A stretch of DNA of 64,000 nucleotides from Selenomonadales bacterium (lineage in GTDB: Bacteria > Bacillota > Negativicutes > Selenomonadales > Selenomonadaceae): contig CAAGHH010000001.1 of NCBI GenBank assembly GCA_900769615.1, positions 124,001 through 188,000 of the forward strand, read 5' to 3'. Shown piece after piece: positions 1 through 9,320 of the stretch (within the stretch, counting starts at the first letter, position 1; the number at the start of each line of letters is the position of its first letter). The notes under the pieces were generated by a model. The model was not told the origin of the DNA. It worked only from the letters and a program-made list of their open reading frames with translations, and made no database searches. The position numbers and the translations under genes were made by a program.

Positions 1-11
1 GAGGTGAAAGA

Positions 12-731
12 ATGATTCAGGTGTATGAAGCAACTGATACAGGCAGAATTCGTCCAAGCAATGAAGACAGCGTAGCGGTATTTGAGCCGTTCGTTTTTGT
101 TGTAGCTGATGGCATGGGTGGCGAAGCTGCCGGTGAAGTCGCTAGCAAAATGCTGACGGATTTTGTGCGCGACCAGCTAGAAGGTAAAAATGCTATCAGT
201 GAAGCGGATTTAAAACAGGCAATTTTAGGCGCTAATCAGGCAATATTAGCTAGTGCCAGTGCCAATGCGGCCTATCGTGGTATGGGCACTACTGCGACGA
301 TACTGCACATAGGGAGCTATGAACAAAGTGCCTGCTGGGCACATGTTGGTGATAGCCGGCTTTATGTCATTAGAAATGGTCAAAAGGAATTAGAGCAAGT
401 TACGAAAGATCACTCCTACGTTGAAGAATTGGTTGAGCAGGGGTCAATTACGGCGGAGGAGGCGCGTAATCATCCGCAAAGAAATCTTTTGTTACGGGCA
501 GTTGGCGTAAATGGTGAATTAAAAGTCGATACAGGTTATTTGGATGTTAAAGCTGGCGATGTGTTTTTGCTGGCAACTGATGGCTTGATGAAGCTGGTAT
601 CGGATAGTCAGATTGCCGAAGTATTGCTGAACCCTGCTCAAGGCAATCCGGCGCAGAAATTAGTGGATTTGGCATTAAATGCTGGCGGCCTTGATAATAT
701 TACCGCGGTTGTGGTGGTGTGCAGTCAATGA
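12..731 (+). CDS. prpC: PP2C-family serine/threonine protein phosphatase
   Basis: Stp/PrpC-type phosphatase that removes phosphate from Ser/Thr, expected to reverse the PASTA kinase encoded at 3431-5194. Seen: the PP2C metal motifs, with SNEDS (Asp19), VADGMGG (Asp33), GTTATI, HVGDSRLY, ATDGL and the C-terminal GGLDNIT. At 239 aa it is the usual length of the stand-alone bacterial family. The Shine-Dalgarno GAGGTGAAAG fills bases 1-10, so the ATG at 12 is well supported. The stop overlaps the next gene by ATGA, so the two are translationally coupled. The operon probably begins upstream of the window. Confidence 0.95.
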   Translation: MIQVYEATDTGRIRPSNEDSVAVFEPFVFVVADGMGGEAAGEVASKMLTDFVRDQLEGKNAISEADLKQAILGANQAILASASANAAYRGMGTTATILHIGSYEQSACWAHVGDSRLYVIRNGQKELEQVTKDHSYVEELVEQGSITAEEARNHPQRNLLLRAVGVNGELKVDTGYLDVKAGDVFLLATDGLMKLVSDSQIAEVLLNPAQGNPAQKLVDLALNAGGLDNITAVVVVCSQ

Positions 732-1996
732 AAAATTGGAAGTTAATGCTAGCGCCTTTAGGTATAACCATTTTTGGAATGACGGTATTATGGTTAAAAC
801 ACAGCTCGTTAGCTAAAACGGGAGCTGATGTCCTGCCAGGACCGCTTAATTATTTGCCGTGGCTGGTATTAGTTAGTATATTGGCCTTGTTCGTGCAGCA
901 AGTGATTATAAAGCTGCGGTTAGATACTTTTATTTTTCCTTTGGCACTTACTTTAGCAAGTATTGGTCTTATAGAAATCGCTAGACTAAAGCCAGCACTA
1001 TTTATACGGCAGTTGCAGTGGTTAGGCGTTGGTATGCTGGTTTTGATAATAGTTTTGCGATTTTGGAAAAAAATAGTAAAATTAATGGATTATCCCTATC
1101 TTTTAGGAACAGTTTGTATAATAATTTTAGGATTACCATTATTTTTTGGTACTGAAATTGGCGGCAGTAAAAATTGGCTGGTATTTGGTCCAGTTTCGCT
1201 GCAACCATCAGAATTTGGCAAAATAATAATAGTGTTCTTTCTGGCAGCCTATTTATCAGATCATCGAAGGGTGCTGGAACTTCCGGTGCATCGCTTTTTA
1301 ATCTTGCGCCTGCCACCGCTTAGATTTATTGCACCGCTTATTTGCATTTGGGGCATGGCGGTTTTGATGTTTGTAGTAGAAAAAGACTTAGGCTCAGCCT
1401 TGCTGTTTTTTGGTATGGCAGTCTTGATGACTTATATGGCAACTGGCAGTAAATCCTATGTTTTTTTAGCAATGACCTTTATGGCAGTGGCAGCAGCTTT
1501 GAGTTATGCTATGTTTGGTCATGTAAGGGTACGTTTTGATATATGGCTTAATCCTTGGCAGGATCCTAATGGGATGGCTTATCAGATTGTGCAATCCTTA
1601 TTTGCAATTGGTACCGGCGGTATTTGGGGAACGGGTTTTGGCTTTGGTCATCCAGGATTTATTCCCGAGGTACATACGGATTTTATTTTTTCAGCAATTG
1701 CTGAGGAAATGGGACTTACGGCGACCTTGCTGATTATAGCTTGCTATGTAATGCTATTTTGGCGAGGACTTAAAATTGCTTTGCATAAGCGCAAGGAAAA
1801 AGAAAATCTGCTGGCAGCAGGCAGCAGTGCGCTGCTGTTATTGCAGGCGTTTATTATCATAGCTGGTGTTACTAAATTCTTGCCGCTTACGGGCATAACC
1901 TTGCCATTTATAAGTTATGGTGGCAGTTCACTGGTATCATGTTATATTTTGCTCGCAATATTGTTAGCCTTATCAAAGGAGCAAAGTCATGGCTGA
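728..1996 (+). CDS. FtsW/RodA/SpoVE-family SEDS peptidoglycan glycosyltransferase
   Basis: Polytopic membrane protein of the SEDS family, which polymerises lipid II into glycan strands together with a class B PBP. Seen: about ten hydrophobic segments and the C-terminal SEDS signature PLTGITLPFISYGGSS near residues 390-405. The ATG at 728 overlaps the phosphatase stop (ATGA); an in-frame GTG at 719 is a weaker alternative. The partner PBP follows with an 8-base overlap. Whether it acts in elongation (RodA), division (FtsW) or neither specifically cannot be told from sequence alone. Confidence 0.92.
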   Translation: MKNWKLMLAPLGITIFGMTVLWLKHSSLAKTGADVLPGPLNYLPWLVLVSILALFVQQVIIKLRLDTFIFPLALTLASIGLIEIARLKPALFIRQLQWLGVGMLVLIIVLRFWKKIVKLMDYPYLLGTVCIIILGLPLFFGTEIGGSKNWLVFGPVSLQPSEFGKIIIVFFLAAYLSDHRRVLELPVHRFLILRLPPLRFIAPLICIWGMAVLMFVVEKDLGSALLFFGMAVLMTYMATGSKSYVFLAMTFMAVAAALSYAMFGHVRVRFDIWLNPWQDPNGMAYQIVQSLFAIGTGGIWGTGFGFGHPGFIPEVHTDFIFSAIAEEMGLTATLLIIACYVMLFWRGLKIALHKRKEKENLLAAGSSALLLLQAFIIIAGVTKFLPLTGITLPFISYGGSSLVSCYILLAILLALSKEQSHG

Positions 1997-3386
1997 TTGG
2001 AAATTAAAACGAAATATTTTGCGGGCGGCGACTTTTTTGCTAGTGCTTATAGGGGCGCTTGCTGTTTATTTGATTTATTTAGCGACCGTAGAAGCTGATA
2101 ATTTGTCCGCTAATCCATTGAATATGCGTAAAGCAGCTACGCAAGCTGATATACAGCGCGGGGCTATCCTTGATGCTAAAGGCCGGGTGCTTGCCCAAAA
2201 TCGCAGTGATGGCAGCCGCAGCTATCCTATGGGGAAGGTTATGGCAGCCGTTACTGGTTATAATGGCGAAAAAATTGGCAGTGCTGGTATTGAGGGGCAC
2301 GCTAATCGGGAGCTTTTAGGTCTTACTGATGATTTAACACATTTAGGTCCGGCCGCACAGCTTTTTCAGTCGGATAAAGGCAATAATGTTAAGACTACTA
2401 TTGAAGCTGATGCCCAGCAGGCGGCTTATGATGGCCTCGCTGGGCGCAATGGCGCAGTGGTAGTGCTGGATGCAGCAACAGGAGCCGTGCTCGCTATGGT
2501 TAGCTCACCTGCCTACGATCCTAATGATATTGAGGCTAATTGGCAGAGCTTGTCAAAACAAGAGGATGGCCCTTTAATTAATCGGGCAGTGCAAGGACTT
2601 TATCCGCCGGGCTCAACGATAAAGCCGATGATAGCTGATGCCGCTCTTACTGAAGGTGTGACCGATGATGGCGAAATATTTACTTGTCAGGGCAGTCTCG
2701 ATGTTGGTGGCGGACAGAACATAAAAGAAAGTCATGGTGAAGTGCATGGAAAAGTTAATTTAGGGCAGGCATTAGCGGAATCATGTAATGTTACCTTTGG
2801 TACCTTAGGAATGAAGCTTGGTGGCAGTAAACTAAAAAAAGCTTTTGAGCGTTTTGGTTTTACTAAAGATATTGGTGATGATATCGTTATGACTAAATCA
2901 CATTTGCCTGACTTTGGGAAAATAGGCAATGGTGATTTAGCACAAACAGCTATCGGTCAAAGCTCACTTTTGGTAACTCCAATGCACATGGCCCTGATGG
3001 CAGCAGCTTATGCTAACGGCGGTATCATTATGAAGCCATATTTAGTGCAGCAGGTAATATCGCCTGGCGGGACTGTTTTGCATGAGACGAAACCCGCTAA
3101 GTGGCTGACAGCTACCACTCCTGATATGGCTAGTAAAATTGACAGCTATATGGAAGCTGTGGTTACTAAAGGCACGGGCCGAGCGGCACAGGTAAGTGGT
3201 ATAAAAGTTACCGGTAAAACCGGAACGGCTGAAAATGCGCATGGTGAAGATCATGCCTGGTTTATTGGTTCAGCTGAGCTTAGAAATCGACGTATTGTTT
3301 TTGCGATAATTGTCGAAAATGGTGGCAGTGGCGGTATTCAAGCCGCGCCAATTGCCCGCAAAATAATTCTTAGTTTGCAAAACTGA
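1989..3386 (+). CDS. pbpA: Class B penicillin-binding protein (PBP2/FtsI-like transpeptidase)
   Basis: Peptidoglycan transpeptidase with one N-terminal membrane anchor (about residues 12-32) and a periplasmic catalytic domain. Catalytic motifs seen: SxxK as S209-T-I-K212, SxN as SCN near residue 266, and KTGTAE near residue 408. At 465 aa it is short for a class B PBP and resembles the PbpA proteins paired with RodA in actinobacteria. It overlaps the SEDS gene, so the two probably form one glycosyltransferase/transpeptidase complex. The adjacent kinase and phosphatase suggest that Ser/Thr phosphorylation regulates wall synthesis. Confidence 0.94.
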   Translation: MADWKLKRNILRAATFLLVLIGALAVYLIYLATVEADNLSANPLNMRKAATQADIQRGAILDAKGRVLAQNRSDGSRSYPMGKVMAAVTGYNGEKIGSAGIEGHANRELLGLTDDLTHLGPAAQLFQSDKGNNVKTTIEADAQQAAYDGLAGRNGAVVVLDAATGAVLAMVSSPAYDPNDIEANWQSLSKQEDGPLINRAVQGLYPPGSTIKPMIADAALTEGVTDDGEIFTCQGSLDVGGGQNIKESHGEVHGKVNLGQALAESCNVTFGTLGMKLGGSKLKKAFERFGFTKDIGDDIVMTKSHLPDFGKIGNGDLAQTAIGQSSLLVTPMHMALMAAAYANGGIIMKPYLVQQVISPGGTVLHETKPAKWLTATTPDMASKIDSYMEAVVTKGTGRAAQVSGIKVTGKTGTAENAHGEDHAWFIGSAELRNRRIVFAIIVENGGSGGIQAAPIARKIILSLQN

Positions 3387-3430
3387 TAATAATGCTGATA
3401 TAGCTAAATCGCTTTAGGGAGGAAAGATAA

Positions 3431-5194
3431 ATGAACCAGCGTGTCTTAGATCAGCGCTATGAATTGGAAGAGTTCATTGGCGGCGGTGGAATGGCTGATG
3501 TTTACAAGGCCAAGGATTTGCTGCTAGGTCGTCCAGTAGCGGTAAAGATACTTCATGATCAATTTAAATCAGATACGGAATTTATCAATAAATTCCATCG
3601 GGAAGCGCAAGCGGCTGCCCGCCTTTCACATCCTAATATTGTAAATATTTATGATGTTGGTGTTAATGAAAACCTGCATTATATCGTTATGGAGTATGTC
3701 CCAGGAAGTACGCTAAAAGATAAAATTCGGCAGGAAGGGCATTTAAGCGTGCCGGAATCATTGCGCATAGCTAAGGATATTGCCGGAGCTTTAGCCCATG
3801 CTCATGCAAATAATCTTGTGCATTGTGATATAAAACCGCATAACATTCTGATGATGCCTGATGGCAGTGCCAAAGTAGCTGATTTTGGTATAGCTAGGGC
3901 AGTTACCGAATCAACCATGACTTATTCGGGTAATGTAGTAGGCTCGGTGCACTATTTTTCGCCAGAACAGGCGAAGGGGACCATGATTACTCCCAAATCG
4001 GATGTTTATTCGTTAGGGGTAGTGCTTTATGAAATGCTGACTGGCAAACTGCCATTTACTGGGGAAACACCTGTTAGCATCGCAGTCAAGCATTTGCAGG
4101 AAGAACCAGTGCCGGTAGGAAAGATCGATTCTGCTATACCGGCGGTAGTAGAGGCTATTGTTTCCCGGGCGATGAGTAAGGATCCTGATTTGCGTCCGAG
4201 CAGTCAGGATTTAGTTACGGAACTAGCCAAGGCTGAGCAGCTGCTGAATCTTAATGGTTACGGCGCAGCTGCTGGCGTTGATCCTTATGCTACGCAGGTT
4301 ATGCCAAGAGTACAAGCTAGTGAGCAAGCTCATCCTTTGCGACGGTCACAGCCAGTAAGAAAGCCTGATGATTATGAGGATGACAAAGAATCATCAATAT
4401 TCAAGTCCAAAAAATTTATTGTCGGACTGATAATAGTTTTGCTGATGGGATTTTTTGTTGGCGCGTTTATGAGCTTTGGCAAGTTTTGGAGCACGGCTGA
4501 AGTCGTAGTGCCCGATGTTAAAGGTCAGTCGATGATTATGGCGAAACAGACCTTGGAAGAAAAGAATCTGCGCGTGCGGGTGCAGGAAGAATTTTCTGCT
4601 GATGTCGAACCAGGCAAGGTTTTTAAACAAGATCCGGAAGCTGGTTCTAAAGTAAAGGAAGAACGTACGGTTACGATTTATGTCAGCAAAGGTGGCGAGA
4701 GCTTGGAGATGCCCGATTTAAAAGGTCTTAGCAAAGCTGATGCAGTGGCTAAGCTTGAGAAGATGGGGCTAAAGGTTGGTTCAATATATGAGAAAAATTC
4801 TGATGATGAACCAGGAACCGTTATCGCTACCGATCCAAGAGCCGGCAGCCGTATAAGCAAAGGTCACAGTGTTGATATAACTGTCAGCAAGGGACAAAAA
4901 AATAAAAATGTCAGTGTTCCAGATGTAGCAGGAATGAATGTTGAAACTGCACGAAATACTTTGTCAGCAGCTGGCTTTAAGGTAAGCATATCAATGCAGG
5001 CAAGCAGGCAGGCTAAAAATACAGTCATTAGTCAGAGCCCATCAGGTGAAGCTCCTGCTGGCGCTACGATAAGTTTGGTTATTGCTGATGGCAGCGGCAG
5101 TGTTGAGGCTGATAAAAATAAGCATGATAACAAAGCTGCCAATAAGGAACCAGCTAAAGTACCAACTGTCAATGATAACAGTAAAGGCCGCTGA
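3431..5194 (+). CDS. prkC: PASTA-domain Ser/Thr protein kinase
   Basis: Membrane sensor kinase of the PrkC/PknB/Stk family. Domains: cytoplasmic kinase (residues 11-270) with glycine loop GGGGMADVY, Lys39 in VAVKIL, catalytic Asp133 in HCDIKPHN and DFG at Asp151; a linker; one transmembrane helix (about 328-348); then three extracellular PASTA repeats beginning near residues 357, 426 and 495; and a Lys/Asn-rich tail. PASTA repeats bind muropeptides or lipid II. The residue before the catalytic Asp is Cys instead of Arg (a non-RD kinase). Shine-Dalgarno GGGAGGAAAG precedes the ATG. Confidence 0.96.
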   Translation: MNQRVLDQRYELEEFIGGGGMADVYKAKDLLLGRPVAVKILHDQFKSDTEFINKFHREAQAAARLSHPNIVNIYDVGVNENLHYIVMEYVPGSTLKDKIRQEGHLSVPESLRIAKDIAGALAHAHANNLVHCDIKPHNILMMPDGSAKVADFGIARAVTESTMTYSGNVVGSVHYFSPEQAKGTMITPKSDVYSLGVVLYEMLTGKLPFTGETPVSIAVKHLQEEPVPVGKIDSAIPAVVEAIVSRAMSKDPDLRPSSQDLVTELAKAEQLLNLNGYGAAAGVDPYATQVMPRVQASEQAHPLRRSQPVRKPDDYEDDKESSIFKSKKFIVGLIIVLLMGFFVGAFMSFGKFWSTAEVVVPDVKGQSMIMAKQTLEEKNLRVRVQEEFSADVEPGKVFKQDPEAGSKVKEERTVTIYVSKGGESLEMPDLKGLSKADAVAKLEKMGLKVGSIYEKNSDDEPGTVIATDPRAGSRISKGHSVDITVSKGQKNKNVSVPDVAGMNVETARNTLSAAGFKVSISMQASRQAKNTVISQSPSGEAPAGATISLVIADGSGSVEADKNKHDNKAANKEPAKVPTVNDNSKGR

Positions 5195-5228
5195 TAAATT
5201 GAATTAGCTTGAAAGAAAAGGAGCGTTC

Positions 5229-6137
5229 ATGCAGGACGAAAGACAGGAAGGCAGAGTTATAAAAGCCTATAATAGTTTCTTTTATGTTGCGGTAAATGGT
5301 GAGCTTATAGCTTGTAAGCTGCGGGGCAAGTTTAAAAAGACACGCAAAAGCAGTGCAGTAGTGCCAGGTGACAAGGTGCTTATTTCCAAGCTGGCTGATG
5401 GCAGTGGGGTAGTAGAGGAAAAATTGCAACGATTTAGTATGCTGCGGCGTCCAGCTGTAGCTAACGTTACCCAAGTGATACTGACGTTTGCGGCTGCACA
5501 GCCTGATTTGCATCCGCTGCTCTTAAATCGTTTTTTAGTACTGGCGGAATGGTCAAAAATAGCTAAAATTGTTATCTGTATTAATAAGAGCGATCTTTAT
5601 CAGGGTGATATAGCCAAATATTTGCAGGCTTATGAAAAGATCGGTTATGATGTAGTACGAGTATCAGCTAAAAATAAGCAGGGAATAGCTGATTTGAAGC
5701 AACGGTTAAATGGTGAAATAACGGTATTTGCAGGACCTTCGGGAGTAGGAAAATCGTCGCTTCTAAACTGTATAGATGATAAGCTTTCGCTTATGACTAG
5801 CTCGGTCAGCCAAAAGATAAAACGTGGTCGGCATACGACTAGAGTGGCAGAACTTTTGCCTTATGCTGATGGTTTTATCGTTGATACCCCGGGGTTTAGT
5901 GCGATGGAGCTTATGGATATAGCCAAGGAAGATTTAGCCAATTATTTCCCAGAGTTTCACGACTATATAAACTCTTGCCGCTTTTTGCCTTGCAGTCATA
6001 CGCATGAGCCTGATTGTGCCGTCAAGGCTGCGGTTGAAGCTGGCAGCATAAGTAGTGAACGCTACGATGCTTATGTAAATATTTATCAAGAAATAGCAGC
6101 TGAAAAGCTGCTGGCACGAAAGAAGGAATATAAATGA
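5229..6137 (+). CDS. rsgA: Small ribosomal subunit biogenesis GTPase RsgA
   Basis: Circularly permuted GTPase that checks late maturation of the 30S subunit. Order seen: N-terminal OB fold, G4 motif NKSD near residue 119, P-loop GPSGVGKSS (169-177), G3 DTPGF, then the C-terminal zinc knuckle CRFLPCSHTHEPDC. At 302 aa it is full length. Its stop overlaps the rpe start (ATGA). RsgA lying next to PrpC/PrkC is a conserved Firmicutes arrangement; in Bacillus it is a substrate of PrkC (known of the family). Confidence 0.96.
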   Translation: MQDERQEGRVIKAYNSFFYVAVNGELIACKLRGKFKKTRKSSAVVPGDKVLISKLADGSGVVEEKLQRFSMLRRPAVANVTQVILTFAAAQPDLHPLLLNRFLVLAEWSKIAKIVICINKSDLYQGDIAKYLQAYEKIGYDVVRVSAKNKQGIADLKQRLNGEITVFAGPSGVGKSSLLNCIDDKLSLMTSSVSQKIKRGRHTTRVAELLPYADGFIVDTPGFSAMELMDIAKEDLANYFPEFHDYINSCRFLPCSHTHEPDCAVKAAVEAGSISSERYDAYVNIYQEIAAEKLLARKKEYK

Positions 6138-6778
6138 TAAAAATAGCACCATCAATATTAGCAGCTGATTTTGCCAATTTAGAAGCAGAGGTTAAAAAAA
6201 TTACGGATGCTGGTGCCGAATATGTGCATATTGATGTTATGGACGGCAGCTTTGTGCCCAATATAACCATAGGTTCGCCGGTAGTAAAAAGCCTGCGCCA
6301 AACGAGCGATGCTGTTTTTGATGTTCATCTTATGATTGAACATCCGGAAAATCAAATTGAAAACTTTGCCAAGGCTGGAGCTGATATTATAACGTTCCAC
6401 GTAGAAGCTGCCAGACATCATCACCGGATTATTCAGCAGATAAAGGCTGCTGGCTGCAAGGCTGGCATCGCCCTTAATCCAGGTACCTCATTGGCTATGA
6501 TTGAAGAAATATTAGCTGATGTCGATATGGTATTGATAATGACCGTAAATCCAGGTTTTGGCGGGCAGAAATTCATTGAGTCACAGTTAGAAAAAATTCA
6601 CATGCTGTATCATACCATAAAAGATATGGGCTTTGATTGCGATATTGAAGTTGATGGCGGCATCAATGCTGAGACTAGCAAGCTGGTTCGTAAAGCTGGT
6701 GCTAATGTATTAGTAGCTGGTTCAGCTGTTTATGGTTCAGCTGATGTTGCGCAGGCAATTAAAGCTATTCGTGGCTGA
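6134..6778 (+). CDS. rpe: Ribulose-phosphate 3-epimerase
   Basis: Interconverts D-ribulose 5-phosphate and D-xylulose 5-phosphate in the pentose phosphate pathway. This 214-aa TIM barrel shows the family motifs HIDVMDGSFVPNITIG, DVHLMIEHP, MTVNPGFGGQKF and the phosphate-binding EVDGGIN. The start overlaps the rsgA stop by ATGA, as in the rsgA-rpe pair of Bacillus. Transketolase, which uses its product, is encoded at 25504. Confidence 0.97.
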   Translation: MIKIAPSILAADFANLEAEVKKITDAGAEYVHIDVMDGSFVPNITIGSPVVKSLRQTSDAVFDVHLMIEHPENQIENFAKAGADIITFHVEAARHHHRIIQQIKAAGCKAGIALNPGTSLAMIEEILADVDMVLIMTVNPGFGGQKFIESQLEKIHMLYHTIKDMGFDCDIEVDGGINAETSKLVRKAGANVLVAGSAVYGSADVAQAIKAIRG

Positions 6779-6808
6779 TTTACTAAAGTCAGAGAGGAAG
6801 TAAGATAA

Positions 6809-7492
6809 ATGGAAAAAGCAGTGGTATTATTATCAGGCGGTCTTGATAGCTGCACTTGTATGGCAGTAGCTAAAAGCAAGGGGTATGAAGTATATCCAAT
6901 AAGTTTTAATTATCATCAGCGTCATAATATTGAACTTGAGGGAGCAAAAAAGATAGCTGAATTTTATGGTGTAACCAAACATCTCATAATTGAAACTAAT
7001 ATGGAAGCTATTGGTGGTTCGGCGCTTACTGATACGCATATTGCCGTACCGGAGGGGGATGTAGAGCGCGAAACAGTTCCACCAACGTATGTGCCCGCCC
7101 GCAATCTGATATTTTTGTCCTATGCTATGGGGTATGCGGAAGTATTAGGTGCCAGTCACGTTTATATCGGGGTAAATTCGGTCGATTATTCTGGCTATCC
7201 TGATTGCCGCCCAGAGTTTATAGCTAAATTTCAGGATTTAGCTAATTTTGCTACTACGGCTACTGCTGTGGATGGCAAGAAAATAACCATTGAAACACCG
7301 TTGCAGAATTTAACGAAAAAGGATATAGTTCTTTTAGGCACGAAACTGGGGGCACCATTACAGTATACGCATAGTTGCTATAATGGCGGTGAAAAAGCTT
7401 GTGGTGTTTGTGACAGCTGTAAATTAAGGCTTAGAGGTTTTGCAGAAGCTGGAGTCAAAGATCCTATAGAGTACGAAACGAGGGAATTTTAA
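6809..7492 (+). CDS. queC: 7-cyano-7-deazaguanine synthase
   Basis: ATP-dependent conversion of 7-carboxy-7-deazaguanine to preQ0 in the queuosine pathway. Seen: PP-loop LLSGGLDS at residues 7-14 and the C-terminal zinc-binding cysteines in CYNGGEKACGVCDSCKLR. At 227 aa it is full length. Shine-Dalgarno AGAGAGGAAG. Its stop overlaps folE2 by one base (TAATG), making a deazaguanine pair. queD and queE are not in the window. Confidence 0.96.
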   Translation: MEKAVVLLSGGLDSCTCMAVAKSKGYEVYPISFNYHQRHNIELEGAKKIAEFYGVTKHLIIETNMEAIGGSALTDTHIAVPEGDVERETVPPTYVPARNLIFLSYAMGYAEVLGASHVYIGVNSVDYSGYPDCRPEFIAKFQDLANFATTATAVDGKKITIETPLQNLTKKDIVLLGTKLGAPLQYTHSCYNGGEKACGVCDSCKLRLRGFAEAGVKDPIEYETREF

Positions 7493-8280
7493 TGCTCGAC
7501 GTACAAAACCGCTTAGACGCCCGCGGTATTACTATTCAGCGTGTGGGCATTAAAGACGCGCATTTGCCTTTTTTAATTAAGACCAAGTCCGGTGGTTTTC
7601 AGCAGGTACTGGCAAAAATTTGCTTTACGGTAGCCTTGCCAAGTGAGTATAAGGGCACGCACATGAGTCGTTTTTTAGAAATTTTAATGCCGTGGAGTCA
7701 AAAGCCGTTGGCTGAACCGGAAATGGATGCTATGCTTGCGGAAGCTTTGACGAGACTGAGTGCTAAGTCGGCTGAAGTAAAACTTGATTTTAAATATTTT
7801 ATCGAAAAAAAAGCTCCAGTAAGCGGACGTAAATCAGTTTTGGACCTTGATTGCAGTTTCAAGGGAATTAAACGCCAGGGGCAGCCGATGCTATTTGAGT
7901 TAGGAGTTAATGTGCCATTTACTTCGCTTTGTCCTTGCAGTAAAGAAATCTCGGCTTATGGCGCTCATAATCAGCGTTCCGTAGCTAGAGTTGCTTTGCG
8001 GTTTAAAGCTGGTTTTGATTGTATTTATATCGAGGATCTGGCTGCTTTGATTGAAAAACAGGGATCGGCGCCAATTTATCCGCTATTAAAGCGTGAGGAT
8101 GAAAAATTTGTCACCGAAGAGGCTTACGAAAATCCTAAATTTGTTGAAGATATTTTACGTGATACAGTCATAAGTCTGCGGGAGCTTAAAGGATTAGCGT
8201 GGTTTGCGGTAGAATGTGAAAATTATGAATCAATACATAATCACAGTGCTTATGCTAGTCATGAGGAAACCTTAGACTAA
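7492..8280 (+). CDS. folE2: GTP cyclohydrolase FolE2 (type IB)
   Basis: Converts GTP to 7,8-dihydroneopterin triphosphate, the first step shared by folate and queuosine synthesis. Type IB enzymes tolerate metals other than zinc. Seen: the COG1469 fold signature with the metal/active-site cysteine region SLCPCSKEISAYGAHNQRS (near residues 143-160) and HMSRFLE near residue 57. At 262 aa it is full length. The one-base overlap with queC suggests that it feeds deazaguanine synthesis at least in part. Confidence 0.95.
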   Translation: MLDVQNRLDARGITIQRVGIKDAHLPFLIKTKSGGFQQVLAKICFTVALPSEYKGTHMSRFLEILMPWSQKPLAEPEMDAMLAEALTRLSAKSAEVKLDFKYFIEKKAPVSGRKSVLDLDCSFKGIKRQGQPMLFELGVNVPFTSLCPCSKEISAYGAHNQRSVARVALRFKAGFDCIYIEDLAALIEKQGSAPIYPLLKREDEKFVTEEAYENPKFVEDILRDTVISLRELKGLAWFAVECENYESIHNHSAYASHEETLD

Positions 8281-8308
8281 CTAATAACTATCCTAAGGGA
8301 CGGTTTTT

Positions 8309-9298
8309 ATGAATAAATTTTATAAGCGATTAATTGGTCTTGTTTTGCTAGTAGTGGTAATATCAGGAACTGTTATTTATACAACAGTTGATATTAATAC
8401 CTTGCAGAATCTTAATCAATTCAAGCCGTGGTCAATTGCCTTAGCAGTGATAGCGGTTGCCATTGGATTGTTTTTTGATGGCAGCCGGCTGATGCATATG
8501 GTGAAAATATCCAATGAAAAAATAACACTTTATCAGGCCGTGCAAGTAGTATTTGGAAATTATTTTTTGGCATTACTGACGCCAGGGGCAACTGGCGGGG
8601 CGGTGGCTCAGCTGATGTTTTTGCGTCATGCAGGAGTACCTACCGGCAAGGCAACGGTCTTGGTTATTGTGCGCACACTGCTATCAATACTTTTTCTTAT
8701 TTTATGTATGCCATTTATTTTTATGCATGATGATGGCATAATACCAGGCATTTCCAACACCGTGCTTATGGCTATAACCTTGACCGCCTTGCTGGTTATT
8801 TTACTGATAGTATTTGGCTCTAAGCGCGGCTATCTTGATTATGTTGTAGTAAAATGCACTAAACGTTTAAAAAATGATCGGCGGCGCAAGGTTTTTGCTT
8901 TTTATCGTGATACTAAATGTGCGGGTAGCCTTTTATCAAAGTCACCGCGGCAAATGATTTTAGTATTTATCGAATCAGGATTGAATTTGTTGTGTATTTA
9001 TGCGATAGTTCCCTGTTTAATGCTGGGCTTAGGCGTAACTGAAGCTGATTGGTATACGGTTATGGGGCGGATGATTTTTCTAAACATGCTCCTTTATTTT
9101 ATGCCAACACCTGGCGGTTCAGGTATAGCTGAGGGCGGATTTGTCTTGCTGTTTTCGGAGACAGTTCCAGCTGGCACTGTAGGAATTATAGCAGTTTGCT
9201 GGCGGCTTATTGCCGAGTATATTCCTTTTTTCATAGGTTTTTATTATACGCTTACTGTATTTGGCCGTGATTTTTTAAATCGTCAATTGAATAAATAA
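8309..9298 (+). CDS. Flippase-like integral membrane protein (UPF0104/LPG synthase TM family)
   Basis: A 329-aa polytopic membrane protein with roughly eight hydrophobic segments. It matches the lysylphosphatidylglycerol synthase transmembrane (UPF0104) family: an N-terminal signal-anchor-like helix, the motif LTPGATGG near residue 91 and MPTPGGSGIAEGG near residue 266. These domains act as flippases or remain unassigned when, as here, the soluble aminoacyl-transfer domain is missing. It is 28 bases after folE2 and 22 bases before cbiD, so it is probably co-transcribed; no functional link is evident. Confidence 0.85.
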   Translation: MNKFYKRLIGLVLLVVVISGTVIYTTVDINTLQNLNQFKPWSIALAVIAVAIGLFFDGSRLMHMVKISNEKITLYQAVQVVFGNYFLALLTPGATGGAVAQLMFLRHAGVPTGKATVLVIVRTLLSILFLILCMPFIFMHDDGIIPGISNTVLMAITLTALLVILLIVFGSKRGYLDYVVVKCTKRLKNDRRRKVFAFYRDTKCAGSLLSKSPRQMILVFIESGLNLLCIYAIVPCLMLGLGVTEADWYTVMGRMIFLNMLLYFMPTPGGSGIAEGGFVLLFSETVPAGTVGIIAVCWRLIAEYIPFFIGFYYTLTVFGRDFLNRQLNK

Positions 9299-9320
9299 TA
9301 GGAAGCAGAGGTGATATTTT

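Noticed and set aside
6779..6808. preQ1 riboswitch upstream of queC
   Set aside because: Only 30 bases lie between rpe and queC, mostly the ribosome site; no pseudoknot motif is seen.
9299..9320. Cobalamin riboswitch upstream of cbiD
   Set aside because: Only 22 bases separate the genes; there is no room for the element.
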